A stretch of 36,863 nucleotides of DNA from Streptomyces triticirhizae (lineage in GTDB: Bacteria > Actinomycetota > Actinomycetes > Streptomycetales > Streptomycetaceae), in contig NZ_RFFJ01000043.1 in assembly GCF_003696235.1 (NCBI RefSeq), positions 1 through 36,863 of the forward strand, read 5' to 3'. The notes under the pieces were generated by a model. It worked only from the letters and a program-made list of their open reading frames with translations. It did not search any database and was not told the DNA's origin. Within the stretch, counting starts at the first letter, position 1, and each line of letters starts with the position of its first letter. The position numbers and the translations under genes are program-made. Below, one piece after another: positions 33,355 through 36,863 of this stretch.

Positions 33355-33406
33355 CGGATCGCTTCTCCGCATCCGCCCCGCCGGGACCAAGCGGAGCGGT
33401 CATCCG
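33355..33406. repeat. Two degenerate 15-bp palindrome copies upstream of the PI-PLC gene
   Basis: CGGATCGCTTCTCCG (33355-33369) and CGGAGCGGTCATCCG (33392-33406) each keep one intact half-site and the 15-bp length. They fill the gap between the kinase stop and the PI-PLC start. Confidence 0.45.
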
Positions 33407-33536
33407 CCGTGCCACGGGAGTTCGCCCCCGGATCATCGCGCGTGCATGACAACTCACCTACGCTGGCGCCGTGTTGTGCGTCCTTGACGCGCGCACGCCC
33501 CCCACAACTCCCCTCACCCCAGCGAAGGTGGCGCGG

Positions 33537-34619
33537 ATGAACAGGTCGATGAGGTCGACGCACCGGACGGCGAACGGGACGGGCCTGCGGAGGTGGTTCG
33601 GCGGCGGCGCGGCGGCCGTCGGCGGGGTCGGCGTTCTGCTGGTGGGCGCGGGCGGCGTGCACGCCGCCGATCCCGGGCAGGCTCCGTACTCCGCGAGCAC
33701 CTCGGTCGGCGTCCACAACGCCTACCTCCAGAGCGCGTTCCCGTATCTCGCCGACGCCCTCGACTCCGGCGCCGGCATGATCGAGATCGACGTCTGGACC
33801 AACTTCTTCGGCTCCGGCTGGCGGGTCGGCCACAACAGCCCGTTCACCAACGAGAACAACTGCGTCGGCGCCACCACCCCCGACGGCCTGCGCACCGGCG
33901 ACCGCGACCAGAACCTGGCCGCCTGCCTCGCCGACCTGCGGACCTGGCACGACGCCAACCCCGGCCATCGGCCGATCCTGTTGAAGATCGAGATGAAGGA
34001 CGGCTTCGCCGACAACCTCGGGCGCGGGCCCGCCGCCTTCGACGCGCTGGTCAACGACGCCCTCGGCGACGCGCTCCTCCGGCCTGCCGACCTGACCGGG
34101 GGCCACCCCACCCTGGACGCGGCCGTCACGGCCGACGGCTGGCCCAGCCGCGACGCGTTGGCCGGAAAGTTTCTCATCCATCTGATTCCCGGGACCGTCG
34201 AGGAGGGGAATCCGCTCGACAACCTGTGGACGGACGTCGAGTACGGACGCCACCTGCGGGATCTGTCCGCCTCCGGCAATCTGGGCCAGGCCGTGGCCTT
34301 CCCCGCCGTGCACGGCGCCGAGGCCGGCGACGATCCCCGGGTGGACCGTTACGAGGAGTCGATCCGCCCGTGGTTCGTGGTCTTCGACGGGGACGCCGCC
34401 ACGTTCCTCGGCTCGGTGGACACCGGCTGGTACACCGACCGCAACTACCTGCTGGTGATGACCGACGCCCACAGTGTGGCCCCGCCCATCTCGAACACCG
34501 ACCCGAGCGAGGCCGAGGCGCTGGAGCGCGTCAACCAGCTGGCCGCCGGCGGCGCCGCGGTCGCCAGCTCCGACTGGACCGGCCTGCCCTCGGTGCTCTC
34601 CACGGTCGTTCCCCACTGA
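33537..34619 (+). CDS. Secreted calcium-dependent phosphatidylinositol-specific phospholipase C
   Basis: This 360-aa protein closely follows the Streptomyces antibioticus type of Ca2+-dependent PI-PLC. A signal peptide with a basic start, hydrophobic core and VHA-AD cleavage site covers about residues 1-44. The catalytic histidines are His60 (STSVGVHNAYLQ) and His99 (WRVGHNSPFTN). The acidic residues in GMIEIDVWTN and ILLKIEMKDG fit the metal site. The enzyme cleaves phosphatidylinositol by phosphodiesterase and cyclase chemistry outside the cell. ATG 33537 is chosen as the start of a good signal peptide. It lies between the membrane kinase and the response regulator in the same direction. 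Confidence 0.9.
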   Translation: MNRSMRSTHRTANGTGLRRWFGGGAAAVGGVGVLLVGAGGVHAADPGQAPYSASTSVGVHNAYLQSAFPYLADALDSGAGMIEIDVWTNFFGSGWRVGHNSPFTNENNCVGATTPDGLRTGDRDQNLAACLADLRTWHDANPGHRPILLKIEMKDGFADNLGRGPAAFDALVNDALGDALLRPADLTGGHPTLDAAVTADGWPSRDALAGKFLIHLIPGTVEEGNPLDNLWTDVEYGRHLRDLSASGNLGQAVAFPAVHGAEAGDDPRVDRYEESIRPWFVVFDGDAATFLGSVDTGWYTDRNYLLVMTDAHSVAPPISNTDPSEAEALERVNQLAAGGAAVASSDWTGLPSVLSTVVPH

Positions 34620-34795
34620 GGCGCGACTCCGACCACCTGGGCGACCGCTCCCGCGTGCCGGACCCGGTCCGGTAGGGCCGGTCCTGAACGGTCAGGCCGG
34701 GCCGGGTCGCGAACGGCATAGGCTAGGGGCCCGGCCGGGTCCCACCGGGGCCCTGCTCCACCGGGTCGGCAAACGTTCAGGAGACGGAGAGTTCC

Positions 34796-35443
34796 GTGCG
34801 GGTAGTTGTCGCCGAAGACCTGTTTCTGCTCAGGGATGGTCTGGTCCGGCTCCTGGAGGCACACGGTTTCCAACTGGCGGCCGCCGTGGACAACGGACCC
34901 GAACTCACCCGGGCCCTCGCCGAGTTGAAGCCGGACGTGGCCGTGGTGGACGTCCGGCTGCCGCCGTCGTTCACGGACGAGGGCCTCCAGTGCGCGCTCC
35001 AGGCGCGCCGCGAGCAACCGGGGCTGCCGGTGCTGGTCCTCTCCCAGCATGTGGAACAGCTGTACGCGCGCGAGCTGCTGGCCGACGGCGCCGGCGGCGT
35101 CGGGTACCTGCTCAAGGACCGGGTCTTCGACGCGGACCAGTTCGTGGACGCGGTCCGCCGGGTCGCCAGCGGCGGCACGGCGATGGACCCGCAGGTCATT
35201 CAGCAGCTGCTGGCGCAGCGCAGCAGCCACGGTTCGCCGCTGGAGAAGCTGACGCCGCGCGAGCTGGAGGTGATCGAGCTGATGGCCCAGGGCCGATCGA
35301 ACGCGGCCATCGCTGAGCGCCTCGTGGTCACGGAACGGGCGGTCGCGAAACACACGTCCAACATTTTCGCCAAGCTCGGCCTTCCGCCGTCCGACGACGA
35401 CAACCGCCGCGTGCTCGCGGTGCTGGCCTATCTGGAGCGGTAG
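34796..35443 (+). CDS. NarL/LuxR-type response regulator
   Basis: This 215-aa response regulator has a receiver domain at residues about 1-120 with the acidic pair in VVVAED, phosphoacceptor Asp52 (VAVVDVRLPPS) and the conserved Lys in GYLLKDR. The LuxR helix-turn-helix covers about 150-210 (LTPRELEVIELMAQGRSNAAIAERLVVTERAVAKHTSNIFAKLGL in part). GTG 34796 follows AGGAGACGGAGAG. No histidine kinase is adjacent. The NarL-type kinase at 29037 is the best candidate partner in the window. A 1.15-kb repeat-rich region follows. Confidence 0.92.
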   Translation: MRVVVAEDLFLLRDGLVRLLEAHGFQLAAAVDNGPELTRALAELKPDVAVVDVRLPPSFTDEGLQCALQARREQPGLPVLVLSQHVEQLYARELLADGAGGVGYLLKDRVFDADQFVDAVRRVASGGTAMDPQVIQQLLAQRSSHGSPLEKLTPRELEVIELMAQGRSNAAIAERLVVTERAVAKHTSNIFAKLGLPPSDDDNRRVLAVLAYLER

Positions 35444-35772
35444 CCCTCGACGCGGAGCCCTCGACGCGGGCGGCGCGACGGGTTCCGGCGGGTCGGCCGG
35501 ACCGGGGGGCAGGGCCTTCGCAGCAGCCCGGCCGATGCGGCGGCGGAGCGGCGGGACAACGGACCGCCGGCGGGCGGGTGTTGCGCAACCGTCGGCCCAG
35601 CCCAACGGGCGAACCACCCGAGCACGGGGCTCACCTGCCGTCGCCTGGCGCGGGAAGCGCCGAACCAACGCGCTGCCGCGCGGCGAGGCTTCGCCCCAGA
35701 CGGCTGTTCGCCTGGGGCGCCTCGGCGAGAACGGGCGAGCGCGGAGTCGCCCCCGGGCGCGCTGCATCGGGC

Positions 35773-36415
35773 CGGAGAGCCTCTCCACTTCTGCTGGCCC
35801 CAACACCCCGATCGCGGGTCCCGGTTGACGACCGGCGCGACCCGCGCCCACCTCAAACGGCAGACAGCGCGCGCCCAGCCGGAGAGTCCCTCCGCACCCA
35901 TCGGCTCCAACGACTCCACCCCGAACCGGCGTTCGCCGCCGACGCGTGCTCGCGCGCTGGCGCCGCACCCGATTCGGAGAGCTTCTCCAGCTCGACGCCC
36001 GCCCACGACGCCACCCGGCGGACGCCCCTCTCATGCGGAGAACTTCTCCGAGCCCGGAGCCCAGCAACATCCCCACCCCCAGCCGTCCTTCGCCGTCGGC
36101 GCGCACCGGCGCCCCCGGCAACGACCGCCAACCGGAGAATTCCTCCGCATCCCCGCATCCCCGCATCCCCGCAGCCCCGCAGCCCGTGACACCCCGCTTC
36201 CGGCCATCGCTTGCCACCCCAACCGGACCACCTCTCCGAATTCCGGCGGCCCACAACACCCACGCCCCCGCGCCCCGTTCACCATCGGCGAGCCCACGTG
36301 CCACGCGCCACGCGCCTCGCGCCACGCGCATCCACGCACCCGTCGAAGGCGGAGCACCTCTCCGCATCTGCGCTCGCCGCGCCCCGTATGGCCGCACAAA
36401 CGGAGCACCTCTCCG
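35773..36415. repeat. Dispersed array of eight 15-bp palindromes
   Basis: Copies start at 35773, 35880, 35975, 36036, 36133, 36224, 36350 and 36401. Spacing is wide (51-126 bp) and no unit period is evident, unlike the array at 28281. The last two are identical (CGGAGCACCTCTCCG) and begin 51 bp apart, the same distance as the pair in the TetR/LLM promoter. The copy at 36036 (CGGAGAACTTCTCCG) differs from the consensus only in the centre. Confidence 0.8.
36148..36187. repeat. 8-bp tandem repeat, CATCCCCG, five units
   Basis: Three perfect CATCCCCG units are followed by CAGCCCCG and CAGCCCGT. The repeat directly abuts the palindrome copy at 36133-36147. A locus prone to slippage. Confidence 0.75.
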
Positions 36416-36430
36416 TATCTCCCTCCCCCG

Positions 36431-36496
36431 CGCCACGCCCGACCGGCGCCACGCCAGGCCACGCCCGGCCACGCCGGGCCGGGCCGGGCCGGGCCC
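36431..36496. repeat. CCACGCC / GGGCC low-complexity tandem repeat
   Basis: Units of about 10 bp built on GGCCACGCC pass into four to five copies of the 5-mer GGGCC. It lies between the last palindrome copy and the terminal gene. Confidence 0.6.
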
Positions 36497-36591
36497 GCGC
36501 ACGTCAACACCCCGTCCACGGGCGCCTTCCGCCGCCCCCACCGCGCACCGCCGTCGCACCACCACGCTCCGCGTGCGACGCGTAACCGTCC

Positions 36592-36863
36592 GTGGTGCGG
36601 CTCGTTCTGCCGGTTGTGCCTTCCAGTGACATCTCCCCCAGCGACGCCCGGCGGGCCGCGCCCGCGTTGGCCATCGACCAGGCCGAGGCCGTGCTGGTCG
36701 AGCACTACCCCCGGCTGGTCAGGCTCGGTTACCTGATTCTGCCGCCGTCGTTGGGCCGCCACCGGCGCGTGCTCGGCGCGCACGCCGTCGCCCAACGGGC
36801 CTTGCCGCGCGGCCGGTCCGCCGAGGAGGCGCCGCCGGTGCTGCCGGCGCAGCGCGGCGGCGG
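36592..36863 (+). CDS. Sigma-factor-like hypothetical protein, 3'-partial
   Basis: An open frame from GTG 36592 (or GTG 36595) runs off the window. It reads VVRLVLPVVPSSDISPSDARR, then PALAIDQAEAVLVEHYPRLVRLGYLILPPSLGRHRRVLGAHAVAQRALPRG. The segment AEAVLVEHYPRLVRLGYLIL resembles the first helices of extracytoplasmic-function sigma factors, but too little is present to be sure. No strong ribosome site precedes the start, so a leaderless message or a slightly different start is possible. Third-position GC is high, which supports coding. Confidence 0.6.
   Translation, partial: MVRLVLPVVPSSDISPSDARRAAPALAIDQAEAVLVEHYPRLVRLGYLILPPSLGRHRRVLGAHAVAQRALPRGRSAEEAPPVLPAQRGG

Larger units (their letters stand above)
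35444..36591. other. Non-coding, repeat-rich region of about 1.15 kb
   Basis: Long open frames exist here on both strands, but their products are low-complexity Arg/Ala/Gly/Pro sequences that resemble no family. The region holds the third palindrome array, an 8-bp tandem repeat and a CCACGCC/GGGCC-rich repeat. I see no credible gene before 36592. Confidence 0.6.

Noticed and set aside
34445..36565. 706-codon minus-strand open frame over the PI-PLC end, response regulator and repeat region
   Set aside because: It is antisense to two clear genes and low complexity elsewhere.

Overview
This is a very GC-rich, double-stranded chromosomal segment with GTG starts, strong GGAGG-type ribosome sites and GC-rich codon third positions. 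The gene set (sucB, lipB, lipA, DUF4191, RDD, type I and type II glutamine synthetases with GlnR-type boxes) matches the conserved sucB-lipB-lipA-glnA-glnII core of Streptomyces or a very close relative. Identifications are by reading motifs; no database search was possible.

Layout. 1-1652: 3' part of sucB (2-oxoglutarate dehydrogenase E2), running in frame and without its own stop into a GntR/FCD regulator. 1993-3510: a WYL regulator and a SnoaL-like protein. 3511-5000: non-coding repeats, then a 5'-truncated IS982-type transposase. 5007-7784: an LLM flavin/F420 oxidoreductase divergent from a TetR regulator, then an SDR enzyme. 8055-11653: DUF4240, a TIGR01777 epimerase, an unresolved stretch, and an FAD oxidoreductase. 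11677-16994: a large NsdA-like regulator divergent from lipB-lipA, a small conserved protein, DUF4191 and an RDD protein. 17191-18606: glnA. 18670-25773: a transglutaminase-like protein, a haloperoxidase-like hydrolase, rsgA with an unusual leader, a hypothetical protein, TetR, DUF2795 and a MarR-GNAT protein. 25770-28127: a Gfo/Idh/MocA oxidoreductase divergent from glnII. 29037-35443: a NarL-type histidine kinase, GrpB, a transmembrane Ser/Thr kinase with an extracellular amino-acid-binding-protein-like domain, a secreted PI-PLC and a NarL-type response regulator. 36592-end: start of a further gene.

The signal ordinary annotation does not explain is a family of about forty 15-bp imperfect palindromes, consensus CGGAGAACCTCTCCG (CGGAG-N5-CTCCG). 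They are almost all intergenic. Three dense arrays lie at 3834-4426 (against the dead transposase), 28281-28903 (a decayed tandem array of about 26-bp period between glnII and the histidine kinase) and 35773-36415. Single or paired copies lie in the divergent promoter of the LLM oxidoreductase and TetR (two identical copies), in the 3' end of the RDD gene, over the GrpB ribosome site, and before the Ser/Thr kinase and the PI-PLC. The length is fixed and the half-sites are one helical turn apart, which fits a dimeric DNA-binding protein site that has multiplied. Unrelated short degenerate tandem repeats directly follow rsgA (21 bp) and the second tetR (17 bp), so this chromosome seems prone to intergenic minisatellites.

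Functionally, the segment joins lipoyl synthesis (lipB, lipA) with a lipoyl-dependent enzyme (sucB), and both glutamine synthetases under apparent GlnR control. Beside glnII it carries a kinase and two-component signalling cluster, one member of which looks able to sense a small solute such as an amino acid.
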